This document shows positions 27,324-37,787 of a stretch of 64,000 nt of DNA, in pieces. The stretch spans positions 23,438 to 87,437 of the forward strand of contig JANPCU010000385.1 in the NCBI GenBank assembly GCA_031431195.1, given 5' to 3'. Every line of letters begins with the position of its first letter. Position 1 is the stretch's first letter. Below the pieces are notes generated by a model. It ran no database searches. It worked only from the letters and a program-made list of their open reading frames with translations, and was not told the DNA's origin. The stretch comes from TH-plancto1 sp031431195 (GTDB lineage Bacteria; Planctomycetota; Planctomycetia; Planctomycetales; Planctomycetaceae). The position numbers and the translations under genes are program-made.

Positions 27324-30300
27324 TTGATTTCGACGATTCGCCGTGTCATCAGCAATTGGACGAACTCTCCTTTCACGGGGAGCGCCACACAGCGTATCCA
27401 TCGGGCTCATCCCCAGGCTTCCGCGCCCCTGCTGCTCGAAGAGCTGGAAGAGATCGTCCTCTTAAATGCCGTCCCGGATGTGACGATCCAGACTCCGGCG
27501 GACGATGTCTTTATCGGGGGTGACTTCACCTTCTCCGTCGCGTTCGACAATATCGGCTCGACTGAAGGCTATGGACCGATCATCGACCTGATCTTCCCGG
27601 TCAACGGAGCGGACGGAACCAACCCGGCCCTTGATGATGGGATCGACATCATCGGCTCCGCCACCTATCTCGGGGCACCGGTGACCACGGTCCAGTTGAC
27701 CTTTGGTGTGTCTGGAGAGGTCGACCATCCGTTCCTCAAGGATGCCTTGGGGAATCCGCTCAAGGTCCAGGGGAACCCCGGCGATAAGCTGGTTGTGGCC
27801 CAGTTGCCATTCGGGTCGTTCACTCCCGGACAGCCGCCCGCATCAATCCAGTTCTCGGCAGATATGTCGGATCTAGCGGACCTGGGTGTGTCACTCGACT
27901 TCAAGGCTCGCGGAGCCTTTATGTTCGGGAATGACCCGCTGGATAACACCAGTTCGGACCCGGTGATCCTCAGTGATGCCGCCACGAACTCCTCGCTGTG
28001 GACTGAGACGGGATCGATCGATCCGATCCTCGCGAAGATGACCAAGCAGAACCTCGCCCCCGAGAGCGAGACCGCCACCGGTCCCAACTTCCCCCGGACT
28101 TACGAGATTGTCGTGGAGATCGCCGAGGGGCAGACGCTCACCGATTTCAATCTGACCGATTTGCTGCCGCCCGAGATCGTGTTTCTCGGCAATGTCGTCG
28201 TCACAGCGAATGCGGGTGCCAGTGTCAGCGGTGTCACGATTGTCGACACCCCAACGACAATGACCGATCCACACGCCGCGCCGGATAACAATCTAACGAT
28301 CAACATCGGCACTGCGATCGGGGGAGCGGGCAACACCGGCTTCACCGTCACGTTTGATTTCTACGTGAATGAGTTCAATGCCGTCGGCAACGATGTCATC
28401 GACCCCACTTCAGCGGACACGACGATCACAGAGAACGAGGTCTCGGCCAACTTCGACTGGGACCCGCTCGATGGTCGCGATCCGGTCCAGAACAACATCG
28501 TCATTCACGAAATCGTGGCCGGTCCCGATGATCAACTGCAGAACGAGGCGATCGCCGTCCAGAAGGGACTGACGATCCTGACCGATAACGGAGCTGTCGG
28601 TTACTCGCCGGGCGACGTACTTCTTTACACGCTCGATTTCCAAATCTCCGACTACTTTGGCTTCGAAGATATCTCGATCACTGACATCCTGTCGGACGGT
28701 CTGCGTCTCGATGGGACGTTCACACCCACATTGAGTGTCAGCGAGCACGGCAATCTGACTAACTCAGGATTCGCTGGAGCCAACTTCACTGTGGCCCCCG
28801 TTTCCGGCGTCGATGGCTCGCAGACGCTGAGCTTCCGCATCTCGGATGAACTGGCGGGACGGGGCGGTTCCTTCGCGGATGGCCAACTCGTCGGGGGGGC
28901 GATCCCGAACGGCGGGACCGGCGGTGGACCTCCTCCGGCGGGGGCACCACTTCCGTTTGGCGGCACCACGGGACAGATTACCTATCGGGTCGTGATTCAG
29001 GACCAGTTCGATGTGTCCCCGCCATCGGGCGACTCTTCAGTCGACCAGGGTGACGTGCTCAACAATGAAGCCGTCATCGATGGAGCTGTGCTCAATGTGG
29101 ATGACCTGACCGCGAATGGAGAACGCGAAACCGACGACACTGCAGCTGATTTGGAGATCGTCCGGGGAGCAATTACTAAAACGATCTATGCCGTCAACGG
29201 TGTGATTGCCGGTGCTGGCACGATCACAGTCGCACCCGGCGACGTGGTGACCTATCGCTTCACGGCCACGCTTCCGAACAGCGATGTCGAAGATCTCAAG
29301 TTTGTTGACTACCTGCCGCTGCCGGTCTTCTCCGCTGGAGAGGTGATTACTCTCAACAACACTCACTCCACCCTAGCACCCACAGCTGGGCAGGCTCACT
29401 TTCACGTCAATGATACGTTTAGTGGGGCGACCGGCCTCTCTGGAATCGTGCCTGGACTCAGCACGGTGACGGTCGGCGGCGAGAACCGCGTCGAGTTCAC
29501 GTATGGCGACTTTGACGATACGGGAAACAGCTCGACGACGATCGACATCCTGTTCAGCGTCACTGTCGGAGATGAGCCGTTTGCTGATGGACTGTTCTTG
29601 ACGAACCAGGTGCGACAGGAAGAAGGCTCTTCGTTCAACACCAACAAGGTCGATGATGCGATCAACCAGATCATCCTCTCTGAGCCGGTTCTGAATATCA
29701 CCAAGGGAGTGATCGCCACCGACAACGCTGGCGGTAGCTTTACGGGTGCAGTCGCTCCCACATCCGTGACCTCGCCCGGATCAGCGGGTTATCGCTTCGG
29801 AGGCACTCTCAACTCGACGAATCTCGACACGACTCCGCTGAATGCCAACCTGTCGAACATTGACGCGGGCGACCGGGTGACCTTTGCGATCGTCGTCGAG
29901 AACACCGGCACCAGCCGCAAGGGGGCCTTCGATGTCGAGGTCCGCGACTTGCTCCCCGCAGGGTTCGTGATTCCCGGCAGCGGTCTGAATCTGACCGTAA
30001 CCGACGGAACCGGTGCCAGTGTTACTTACACGAATGTCGGTGGCGGGACCGGGTTGTTCGATCTGGGAATTCGTCTCGATGATCCGGGGGCCACGCCGAG
30101 CACAGGTGGAGCCTTGCAGAATGACGCCGGAGCAATCGACGGCTTCAATGCCACTGATGGTCGCAACATCATCGTGATCACCTACGACTTGGTGGCAGAG
30201 ACTTCGGTCGAACCGAACGAAACAATCTCCAACACAGCGATTCTCCAGAACTATGCCGGGGTCGAAGGCGGGACCGATCACACGGTGACCGATCTCACGG

Positions 30301-33300
30301 ACAACGCATTGGTCACGACCGACACACCGACCATCGACAAGGTCATCACGGCGACGAATCAGGCTCATACGCTCGGTAACAATGTCGCGATTGGCGAGAT
30401 CATCACGTACACCGTGACGATTGATTTGACGGAGGGCACGGCGAGCGGCGTCACCTTCATCGACACGCTCGATCGCGGTCTCGCCTTTGTCGGTTTGACC
30501 AGTATCGTCACCAATGACCCGGGCGATGTGAGCTGGTCTGGAGCGGCGACGGCCTCATTTGCATCAGTCGGAGTCGGAGCCGACAACGCTGGTCGCCAGA
30601 TGACGATCAACTTCGGTGATATCACCAACACTGACACCAACAACGCCGTGACCGAGAAGATCACGATTACTTATCAGGCAGTCGTCATCAACGGTGGGTC
30701 CAATGACCGTGGCGATCTGCGGAACAACGATGCCGATTGGAACTGGGCGGGCGGCAATACGGTCTCGGACTCGGCCCCGAATGTAACGATCGTCGAGCCG
30801 ACGCTCGACATCGCCAAGACGATCACGCCAGCCACTGGTGATGCGGGGAACACACACGCCGTCACACTGGTCATTTCTCACACAGCTGCCAGCGACGCGA
30901 ATGCCTTTAACATCGCGATCAGTGATGCGCTGCCCACGGGAATGACCGTCTCTGGTGCGATCACCGTGACGCCCACAGCAGGTGTCACGGGGCTGGTCAA
31001 CACCTCGGCGGGCAACACGATCTCGGTGGCTGCTGCTTCGATCCCCGATGGTGACACGATCACGATCACGTTCAATGTGACCCTTGATCCGACCGTTCAG
31101 CCGAATGAACTGATCACCAACACGGCGGATGTTGATTGGACCAGTCTAACTGGCGATGTGACGACGACCCAGAGCATTCACAACACACTCGGAGTCGAGC
31201 GCACCAGTGATCCAACCGATCCGGGTGGCGCGGCCAACGACTATACCGACTCGGGTTCAGACGATGTGCGCATTACCTCGCCGCTGATAAGCAAGTCGTT
31301 GATCTCGACGAGTATTTCGAACTCTGCCAACGCGAACAATCAAGCGGTCATTGGTGAGACAGCGATCTACGAAGTCACGATCACGCTCCCCGAGGGTCAG
31401 ACCCTCGATGCGGCGATCGTCGATACACTCGATCGCGGCCTGCACTTTGTGAGCCTCGACTCGATCACCCGTTCGAATGGGAATCTGACCACCACGGTTG
31501 GAGCCAACGACTTCAGCGATGTCGGTTCGTTTGGGACCTCAGTGACTGGGACGTCAGCCACCGGCGAACAACTGACTATCAATCTGGGAGACCTCGACAA
31601 CGTCGCGGACAATGCGGCGGGTGATACGATCACCCTGCGGTATACCGTTCTGATTGACAACGTGCTGAGCAATGTCGGAGCCCCGGAAGCTCCGCCGACT
31701 CTCCTCAACAACGCAGCTGAGTTTACATGGGACCTGTTCGGAGCGGGCCAGACAACCGGCACGACTTCAGCTGCCAATATCGAGGTCATCGAACCGCTTG
31801 TGAATGTCGACAAGTCGGTGGTCGTGAATGGGTCTGGAACAACCGGCGACTCGGGCGACAGCGTGCAGTACACCTTCGTCATTTCCCATGAAGCACTGAG
31901 TGACACGGATGCGTTTGATGTGACCTTCCAGGACGCCCTTCCCGGTGTAAAGCTCGATGGTCTTACGATCGCGAGTGTCACGCACTCGGCCAGCGGCGAT
32001 CTCTCCGCACTGTTTGAAATCACTCCGGGTGAAGTGCTGCGAACGCAAGTGGGTAGCTCGTTCGACCTGCTCGAAGGCCAGACCGTAACCATCGTTGTCA
32101 CCGGAACTCTTTCCGGTGCAGTGATCCCGAACGAGACGGTCACGAACACGAGTTCGATCGCTTGGACCAGTCTCGATGGAGTCGACCCGAACGAGCGTAC
32201 GGGAGCCGAGGATTACAACGACTCGGATTCCGCCGACATCACGATCCTTCCGCCGGTGCCCGTGAAGAGCATCGTCGCCACCTCCGAGGCCCACACCGGT
32301 GAGGGAACCGCTGATACCTCAGCCGATCCGCGACCGCTGGCAGTGGGCGAGATCGTTCGCTACCGACTGGCGGTCACGTTGCCGGAAGGCACCTCGCCTG
32401 GGTATCGGATCATCGATCACCTGCCCAGTGGTATGTCGCTGATCGATAACGCGCAGGTCAAGGTCTCGTTTATCGCCGACAGCGATGTCGGGGAGTCAGT
32501 GAATCTTGCGGGGGCTGACAATGATGCGGCCACTCCGTCCTTCACTCTCCCCGCGGGTCGCATCTCGACCAACGGACAGGACATCACGTTCGATCTGGGC
32601 GACCTGATCAACAATGATACGGACGTGAATGCTGAAACGATCATCATCGAGTTCAACGCCATCGTGAACAACGCGGCGTCGAACCAGGATAGCACCGCCC
32701 TTGACAACAACTTCGATGTCGAGATCAACGGCCATGTCGTGGCCACTTCAAACACCGTCAGCGGTGAGGTCGTTGAACCTGCAATCGTGGACGTGTTGAA
32801 GTCGCTGCTCTCTTTCAACGGGAACGAAGTCACCTACCGGCTGACGTTCTCCAATACAGGGAACGCTGCCGCCTTTGACCTTAACATTGATGATGCTATC
32901 CCCGCCGACCTGCTGTTGCAGACAGGCACAGTCAGTGTCTCGTTCAGCGGAGTGGCTCCGACGTTTATCGATAATTCGAACGCTGCTGCTCTCGATATCG
33001 TGATTGATCAGTTGGCCGTCGGGCAGGTTGTGACGATCGACTACACGACGACGATTGTGAACCCCAACACGACACTGTCGAATACCGTCGATGTCGAATA
33101 CACCTCACTGCCCGGTGGCGGCACTACGGGCAATCCCACTGGCACCGATGCTCCCGTGGGTAGCGAGCGTACGGGGTCGGATGGTCCGGGGGTGGGGCTG
33201 AATAACTACGCCGATTCCAGCAGTCTCACCCTCGGGGCCCTCGGCGATCGGGTCTGGTACGACATCGACAACGATGGAGTGCAGGATGGCGGCGAACCCG

Positions 33301-36300
33301 GTATGGCCGGAGTCACAGTCAATATGGTCTTCGCCGGGATCAACGGAACCTTCGGCGATGGAGATGATGTCACGCTCTCGACCGTGACAGGCACCAATGG
33401 GGTCTATGAGTTCAGCGGACTTCCCGCTGGGAATTACCGCGTTTCGGTCGATACCGGGACGCTCCCCATCGGTGGGTTGACCGAATCGTTCGACCTGAAC
33501 GGGATTGGGACGCCTTCCACCACCGACACGACTCTGACGGCGGGGCAGGTCCGCGACAATGTCGACTTTGGCTACACCGGAAAAGGATCAATCGGCGACC
33601 GCGTCTGGTTCGATGCAGATGAAGATGGAGTCCAGGACGCTGGAGAGCCCGGCATCGATGGTGTGACGGTCGATCTCGATGTCGACTATGACCAAGACGG
33701 AACCATCGACTTCACCCTGACCACCACGACCGATGCGAATGGCAACTACATCTTCAGCGACTTGCCGATTGCAGATTATGGCGTTCGAGTGACCCAGCCA
33801 GCGGGCTACGACCAGACGTTCGATGCCGACGACGGACTCATCACTCCCAATAACGAATCGCTCCTGACGCTCGGTGATGGCGAGAACAACACCGCTCAGG
33901 ACTTCGGCTACGTCGGTCAGGGTTCCATCGGGGATCGGGTCTGGCTCGATGTCGATGGGGACGGGACGCCAGACGGGGGCGAACCGGGCATCAATGGACT
34001 GACGGTGCAGTTAGATGTCGACCTCAATGGAGACGGCACAGTCGACTATACGACAACCACCACCACCGGAGCCGATGGGGCCTATCAGTTCGACAAGCTG
34101 CCGCCGGGTGACTACACGATCACGGTTACCCCTCCGAGTGGCAGCACCAACACGGGCGATCCAGACGGGGGTAACGATCACACAGCTGACGTGACGCTGG
34201 GTGTGAACGAAGACAATGTGGTCCAGGACTTCGGGTATCAAGGGACCGGTTCGCTGGGTGATCGCGTGTGGTTCGATGCTGATCGCGATGGTGTCCAGGA
34301 CGCAGGCGAGCCAGGCATTGGCGGAGTGAGTGTTGAGCTTGATATCGACTTTGATGGCGATGGAGCAGTGGACGCCACCTTGTCGACGACCACCGATGCG
34401 AGCGGGAACTACCTGTTCGAAGGACTGCCCGCTGCGGACTATGTGGTGCGAGTGGCTCCGCCAGTGAGCTTCGACCCGACTTTTGACAGCGACGGCGGCC
34501 TCGATCACGAGTCAGCCCACACACTGGGTGCCGGTGAGGACAATGTCGCCCAGGACTTCGGGTATGCGGGAACGGGCTCAATCGGCGACCGCGTATGGTT
34601 CGACATGGATGGTGATGGATCTCAAGACGTTGGAGAGCCTGGCATCGGCGGCGTCATGGTGACGCTGGATCTCGATCTCGATGGTGATGGAACCACCGAC
34701 TACACGACCTCGACGGCCACAGACGGAGACGGCCTGTATGCGTTCAATGACTTGCCGGTCGGCGACTACACGATCACTGTCGGACAGCCCGGCGGTACGA
34801 CGCAGACGTTCGACAACTCCGGCCCAACGACGGACAACGCCTCGCAGCTCACCCTCGGCACCGCTGAAAACAACACCGCCCAAGACTTTGGCTACCAAGG
34901 CACCGGTTCGATTGGCGATCACGTCTGGTTCGATGCCGACAGCGACGGCGTCCAAGACGCCGGCGAACCGGGCATTGATGGCGTGACGGTCGAACTCGAT
35001 GTCGATCTCGACGGCAACGGGACTGTGGATGTCACACTGACCGACACGACCGATGCGAACGGGAACTACCTGTTTGAAAATCTGCCAGTTGGAGACTACA
35101 CCGTCCGAGTCACGCAGCCAGCTGGGTATGACCAGACGTTCGATGCCAATGGGGCCCTCGACAATACGTCCGATCACACGTTGGGTGCGGGCGAGAACAA
35201 CGTCGCTCAGGACTTCGGTTACACCGGCCAGGGGTCGATTGGCGACCGCGTCTGGTTCGATGCGGACCAGGACGGAATCCAGGACGCAGGTGAACCGGGC
35301 TTCCCGAATATCACCGTTCAGCTAGAAGTCGATCTCAACGGCGATGGAGCGGTCGACTACACGACGACGGCGACGACCGACGACTACGGGAACTACCTGT
35401 TCAGCGATCTGCCACCGGGTGCGTACACAGTCTCGGTCCTAACGACGCCAGCTGGCGGAACACAGACGTTCGATGCCGATGGTGGACTCGATGAGTCCTC
35501 GGCTGTCACCCTGGGTGTCAACGAGGACAACCTCGATCAGGACTTCGGCTACAAGGGTTCCGGCTCCATCGGCGACCGTGTGTGGCTCGACCTGGATGGA
35601 GATGGGACTCAAGATGCCCACGAACCCGGTATGGGCGGCGTGACGGTCACGCTGAATCTTGATTTCACCGGTGATGGGGTGGCAGACTACACCACGACCA
35701 CTCTCACCGATCCGAAGGGAAACTACCTGTTCAACGAGTTGCCAGTCGGGGACTACACGGTCGTTGTCGCTCAACCGAGTGGCTCCAACCAGACCTTCGA
35801 CGAAGATGGCCCTCTCGACAACGCCTCGCAGCATATGCTCGGAGCGGATGAGGACAACATCGCCCAGGACTTCGGCTACCAAGGTCTGGGCAGCATCTCG
35901 GGCCGCGTGGCTGAGGATGCCAACGGGAACAAGGCTGTCGATCCGGCGGAACCTGGTTTCTCTGGCAAGCTGATGGAGCTGCGGGCCGATATCAACGGGG
36001 ACGGGATCATTGACTTCACACTCCAGACGCTGACCGGACCGAATGGTGAGTACACGTTTGGGAACCTGCCTGCGGGCGAGTACCGTGTGATCGTCGTGAC
36101 CCCACCGGATTTCCGAGAGCAGTCCGCAGACCCGGACGGCGTGAACGACAATACCACCTTCGTCACACTGGCTCCGCTCGAGAACAAGGTCCATGTCGAC
36201 TACGGCTACTTGAGTGACTACCAGTACAGCAAATTCTTCGATCCGCGGAACATGCGAGGCGATGACACCCACGAAGAAACGCCGCAGCAACTGGGGATCC

Positions 36301-36731
36301 TGCCTCCTCTGCCGGACCCGATGTTCACTGGTATCACCGAACCCGGGGCGACGCTCGTCGTGGCTCTATTCGACGAGGATGGGGGGCTGCTCGGCGAAAA
36401 GATGGTCCAGTCGGACGCAGCGGGAAACTGGCAGGTCAGCTTCCACGGCACCACGTTGCAGCAGATGCCACATTCGATGCGAATCGGCCTGACCCCGGCG
36501 GTCTACAACACCGACATCGACAGCAGCTTCAACCTGCGGCGGTACTTCCACAATGTGGGAATCGGCCAGATCTTCGCTCAGTTCGACGGCAGCGTGCAGA
36601 AGGTCTTTGCCTCGCTTCCAAGTAACGTCATGATGCACATGGAGCAGGCCGACCTCAACCCCCTCGGCTTCGGCTGGCACCGGCACTCGTATGAGCAACT
36701 GGCATCGTCTCCGACGCCCGTGGAGAACTAG
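27324..36731 (+). CDS. Giant surface protein: LEPR-XLL-like N-terminus, DUF11 repeats, nine SdrD-B repeats
   Basis: The likely start is TTG 27324, with GGAG 7 bases upstream. TTG 27273 would add 17 residues, and there is no ATG in the first part. The product is about 3135 residues. A LEPR-XLL-like motif LLEELEEIVLLNAVPDV lies near residue 35-51. About ten DUF11-type beta domains follow to residue ~1965, each starting near phrases like LNITKGVI, IDKVITAT and LDIAKTIT. Nine SdrD-B/CnaB-like repeats of about 110 residues come next (GSIGDRVWFDADEDGVQDAG; Asp-rich, probably calcium-binding), about 1970-2960. A distinct C-terminal domain of about 170 residues ends it. It is the likely cargo of the upstream export genes. 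Confidence 0.93.
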   Translation: MISTIRRVISNWTNSPFTGSATQRIHRAHPQASAPLLLEELEEIVLLNAVPDVTIQTPADDVFIGGDFTFSVAFDNIGSTEGYGPIIDLIFPVNGADGTNPALDDGIDIIGSATYLGAPVTTVQLTFGVSGEVDHPFLKDALGNPLKVQGNPGDKLVVAQLPFGSFTPGQPPASIQFSADMSDLADLGVSLDFKARGAFMFGNDPLDNTSSDPVILSDAATNSSLWTETGSIDPILAKMTKQNLAPESETATGPNFPRTYEIVVEIAEGQTLTDFNLTDLLPPEIVFLGNVVVTANAGASVSGVTIVDTPTTMTDPHAAPDNNLTINIGTAIGGAGNTGFTVTFDFYVNEFNAVGNDVIDPTSADTTITENEVSANFDWDPLDGRDPVQNNIVIHEIVAGPDDQLQNEAIAVQKGLTILTDNGAVGYSPGDVLLYTLDFQISDYFGFEDISITDILSDGLRLDGTFTPTLSVSEHGNLTNSGFAGANFTVAPVSGVDGSQTLSFRISDELAGRGGSFADGQLVGGAIPNGGTGGGPPPAGAPLPFGGTTGQITYRVVIQDQFDVSPPSGDSSVDQGDVLNNEAVIDGAVLNVDDLTANGERETDDTAADLEIVRGAITKTIYAVNGVIAGAGTITVAPGDVVTYRFTATLPNSDVEDLKFVDYLPLPVFSAGEVITLNNTHSTLAPTAGQAHFHVNDTFSGATGLSGIVPGLSTVTVGGENRVEFTYGDFDDTGNSSTTIDILFSVTVGDEPFADGLFLTNQVRQEEGSSFNTNKVDDAINQIILSEPVLNITKGVIATDNAGGSFTGAVAPTSVTSPGSAGYRFGGTLNSTNLDTTPLNANLSNIDAGDRVTFAIVVENTGTSRKGAFDVEVRDLLPAGFVIPGSGLNLTVTDGTGASVTYTNVGGGTGLFDLGIRLDDPGATPSTGGALQNDAGAIDGFNATDGRNIIVITYDLVAETSVEPNETISNTAILQNYAGVEGGTDHTVTDLTDNALVTTDTPTIDKVITATNQAHTLGNNVAIGEIITYTVTIDLTEGTASGVTFIDTLDRGLAFVGLTSIVTNDPGDVSWSGAATASFASVGVGADNAGRQMTINFGDITNTDTNNAVTEKITITYQAVVINGGSNDRGDLRNNDADWNWAGGNTVSDSAPNVTIVEPTLDIAKTITPATGDAGNTHAVTLVISHTAASDANAFNIAISDALPTGMTVSGAITVTPTAGVTGLVNTSAGNTISVAAASIPDGDTITITFNVTLDPTVQPNELITNTADVDWTSLTGDVTTTQSIHNTLGVERTSDPTDPGGAANDYTDSGSDDVRITSPLISKSLISTSISNSANANNQAVIGETAIYEVTITLPEGQTLDAAIVDTLDRGLHFVSLDSITRSNGNLTTTVGANDFSDVGSFGTSVTGTSATGEQLTINLGDLDNVADNAAGDTITLRYTVLIDNVLSNVGAPEAPPTLLNNAAEFTWDLFGAGQTTGTTSAANIEVIEPLVNVDKSVVVNGSGTTGDSGDSVQYTFVISHEALSDTDAFDVTFQDALPGVKLDGLTIASVTHSASGDLSALFEITPGEVLRTQVGSSFDLLEGQTVTIVVTGTLSGAVIPNETVTNTSSIAWTSLDGVDPNERTGAEDYNDSDSADITILPPVPVKSIVATSEAHTGEGTADTSADPRPLAVGEIVRYRLAVTLPEGTSPGYRIIDHLPSGMSLIDNAQVKVSFIADSDVGESVNLAGADNDAATPSFTLPAGRISTNGQDITFDLGDLINNDTDVNAETIIIEFNAIVNNAASNQDSTALDNNFDVEINGHVVATSNTVSGEVVEPAIVDVLKSLLSFNGNEVTYRLTFSNTGNAAAFDLNIDDAIPADLLLQTGTVSVSFSGVAPTFIDNSNAAALDIVIDQLAVGQVVTIDYTTTIVNPNTTLSNTVDVEYTSLPGGGTTGNPTGTDAPVGSERTGSDGPGVGLNNYADSSSLTLGALGDRVWYDIDNDGVQDGGEPGMAGVTVNMVFAGINGTFGDGDDVTLSTVTGTNGVYEFSGLPAGNYRVSVDTGTLPIGGLTESFDLNGIGTPSTTDTTLTAGQVRDNVDFGYTGKGSIGDRVWFDADEDGVQDAGEPGIDGVTVDLDVDYDQDGTIDFTLTTTTDANGNYIFSDLPIADYGVRVTQPAGYDQTFDADDGLITPNNESLLTLGDGENNTAQDFGYVGQGSIGDRVWLDVDGDGTPDGGEPGINGLTVQLDVDLNGDGTVDYTTTTTTGADGAYQFDKLPPGDYTITVTPPSGSTNTGDPDGGNDHTADVTLGVNEDNVVQDFGYQGTGSLGDRVWFDADRDGVQDAGEPGIGGVSVELDIDFDGDGAVDATLSTTTDASGNYLFEGLPAADYVVRVAPPVSFDPTFDSDGGLDHESAHTLGAGEDNVAQDFGYAGTGSIGDRVWFDMDGDGSQDVGEPGIGGVMVTLDLDLDGDGTTDYTTSTATDGDGLYAFNDLPVGDYTITVGQPGGTTQTFDNSGPTTDNASQLTLGTAENNTAQDFGYQGTGSIGDHVWFDADSDGVQDAGEPGIDGVTVELDVDLDGNGTVDVTLTDTTDANGNYLFENLPVGDYTVRVTQPAGYDQTFDANGALDNTSDHTLGAGENNVAQDFGYTGQGSIGDRVWFDADQDGIQDAGEPGFPNITVQLEVDLNGDGAVDYTTTATTDDYGNYLFSDLPPGAYTVSVLTTPAGGTQTFDADGGLDESSAVTLGVNEDNLDQDFGYKGSGSIGDRVWLDLDGDGTQDAHEPGMGGVTVTLNLDFTGDGVADYTTTTLTDPKGNYLFNELPVGDYTVVVAQPSGSNQTFDEDGPLDNASQHMLGADEDNIAQDFGYQGLGSISGRVAEDANGNKAVDPAEPGFSGKLMELRADINGDGIIDFTLQTLTGPNGEYTFGNLPAGEYRVIVVTPPDFREQSADPDGVNDNTTFVTLAPLENKVHVDYGYLSDYQYSKFFDPRNMRGDDTHEETPQQLGILPPLPDPMFTGITEPGATLVVALFDEDGGLLGEKMVQSDAAGNWQVSFHGTTLQQMPHSMRIGLTPAVYNTDIDSSFNLRRYFHNVGIGQIFAQFDGSVQKVFASLPSNVMMHMEQADLNPLGFGWHRHSYEQLASSPTPVEN
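33231..36210 (+). repeat. Nine tandem ~330-bp repeats encoding SdrD-B domains
   Basis: Units begin near 33231, 33588, 33919, 34246, 34576, 34906, 35236, 35566 and 35890. Each encodes G-S-I-G-D-R-V-W-like starts and ends with AQDFGY-like residues. Units 1 and 9 are the most divergent. The spacing is nearly constant at 330 bp for the inner units, which suggests unequal-crossover expansion. Confidence 0.9.
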
Positions 36732-36747
36732 ATTTCGACTTCACTCG

Positions 36748-37617
36748 TGTCGGCAACCAATAGAAACGTCATGTTTTCCGACCAATAGAAATGTCACATT
36801 CTGGGGTATCAGTGGTGGTCATCATGCGGTCTCCTTTGGGAGATCGGCATGAGCGTGTTGAAGATGAGTGGCAAAGAGCGTCGGCGGGGCGAGGTGTTCG
36901 CGCGGGTGGTGCGCGGGGAGTTGACGCTGACGAAGGCGGCGGAGTTGATTGGGTTGGGGTATCGTCAGGCGTTGCGGAGCTATGCCCGGTATCAACAACT
37001 GGGTGATCGCGGGTTGGTGCATCGGGGTCGGGGGAAGGCATCGAACCACAAGTCAGTGCCGGTGAATCGCCAGCGCGTGTTGGCCTTGTACACGAAGAAG
37101 TACGGCGACTTTGGTCCGACGTTGGCGGCGGAATACTTGGCGAAGGAAGATGGGTTGGGTGTGGGAGTGACGACGTTGCGGCGGTGGTTGATGGCGGCCG
37201 ATTTGTGGAAGCCCAAGCCGCTGCGTAGCCCGCATCGCAAGTGGTGCGAGCGCAGGGCGAACTTTGGTGAGATGGTGCAGATCGATGGTTCGCGGCATGC
37301 GTGGTTGGAGGGGCGTGGGCCGCAGTGGACCTTGATGGTGATGATCGATGATGCGACGAATTGGACGTATGCGAGGTTCTTCGAGAGCGAGTCGTTGGAG
37401 TCGGCGATGCGGGTCTTTCAGGGGTATGTCGAATCGTACGGACTGCCACGATCATTGTACTCGGATCGGCATGGAATCTATGTCACCACGCGAGATGCGA
37501 CAGTGGATGAGGCCCTGGCCGCCCCTCCCCCCTTCCGCCGCCGCCGAGGGGGCCGGGTGCCCCCCTGTGACATTTTCACATGGTCAATCCATGTGACATT
37601 TCTATTGGTCGCTGACA
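36748..37617 (+). mobile_element. Truncated ISNCY/IS1202-like insertion sequence with both ends
   Basis: The left end TGTCGGCAACCAATAGAAA and the right end (read inward) TGTCAGCGACCAATAGAAA form imperfect terminal inverted repeats. CCAATAGAAA(T/C)GTCA is repeated just inside the left end (36781), and AATGTCACATGG lies inside the right end, probably transposase sites. The unit is 870 bp, too short for an intact copy. No clear target duplication is seen. It lies 16 bp after the giant gene. Confidence 0.8.
36849..37517 (+). pseudogene. Truncated transposase (rve/DDE, ISNCY type)
   Basis: From ATG 36849 about 220 residues match the start of integrase-core transposases: an HTH (ELTLTKAAELIGLGYRQALR), a second HTH (LAAEYLAKEDGLGVGVTTLR), the first catalytic Asp in VQIDGSRHAW, MVMIDDATNWTYARFFE and the second Asp in LYSDRHGIY. 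After DEALA the frame runs into a Pro/Arg low-complexity stretch and the IS right end. The catalytic Glu and the C-terminal third are gone. It is inactive but could be moved by a related enzyme in trans. Confidence 0.85.
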
Positions 37618-37787
37618 CCTGGGAAGCCCCGGTCTGGCTTGATTGAACTGGCCTAGTTACGCTTATGCCGGTTGTGACGACATTGGCGATTGTGCCATGT
37701 GATTTGGTTCAGACGAGGCAATCCCGGATGGCAGCGACAGAGTTGAAATCCCCGGTCTCGACGGCCCCCCGGGTGGGCATCTCATCG

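Noticed and set aside
33231..36210. Regular repeats considered as a CRISPR-like array
   Set aside because: Units are ~330 bp, coding and translated in one frame as SdrD-B domains.
36769..37455. 228-codon open frame antisense to the transposase remnant
   Set aside because: Pro/Ser/Thr-rich composition typical of a shadow in GC-rich DNA; the sense frame matches transposases.
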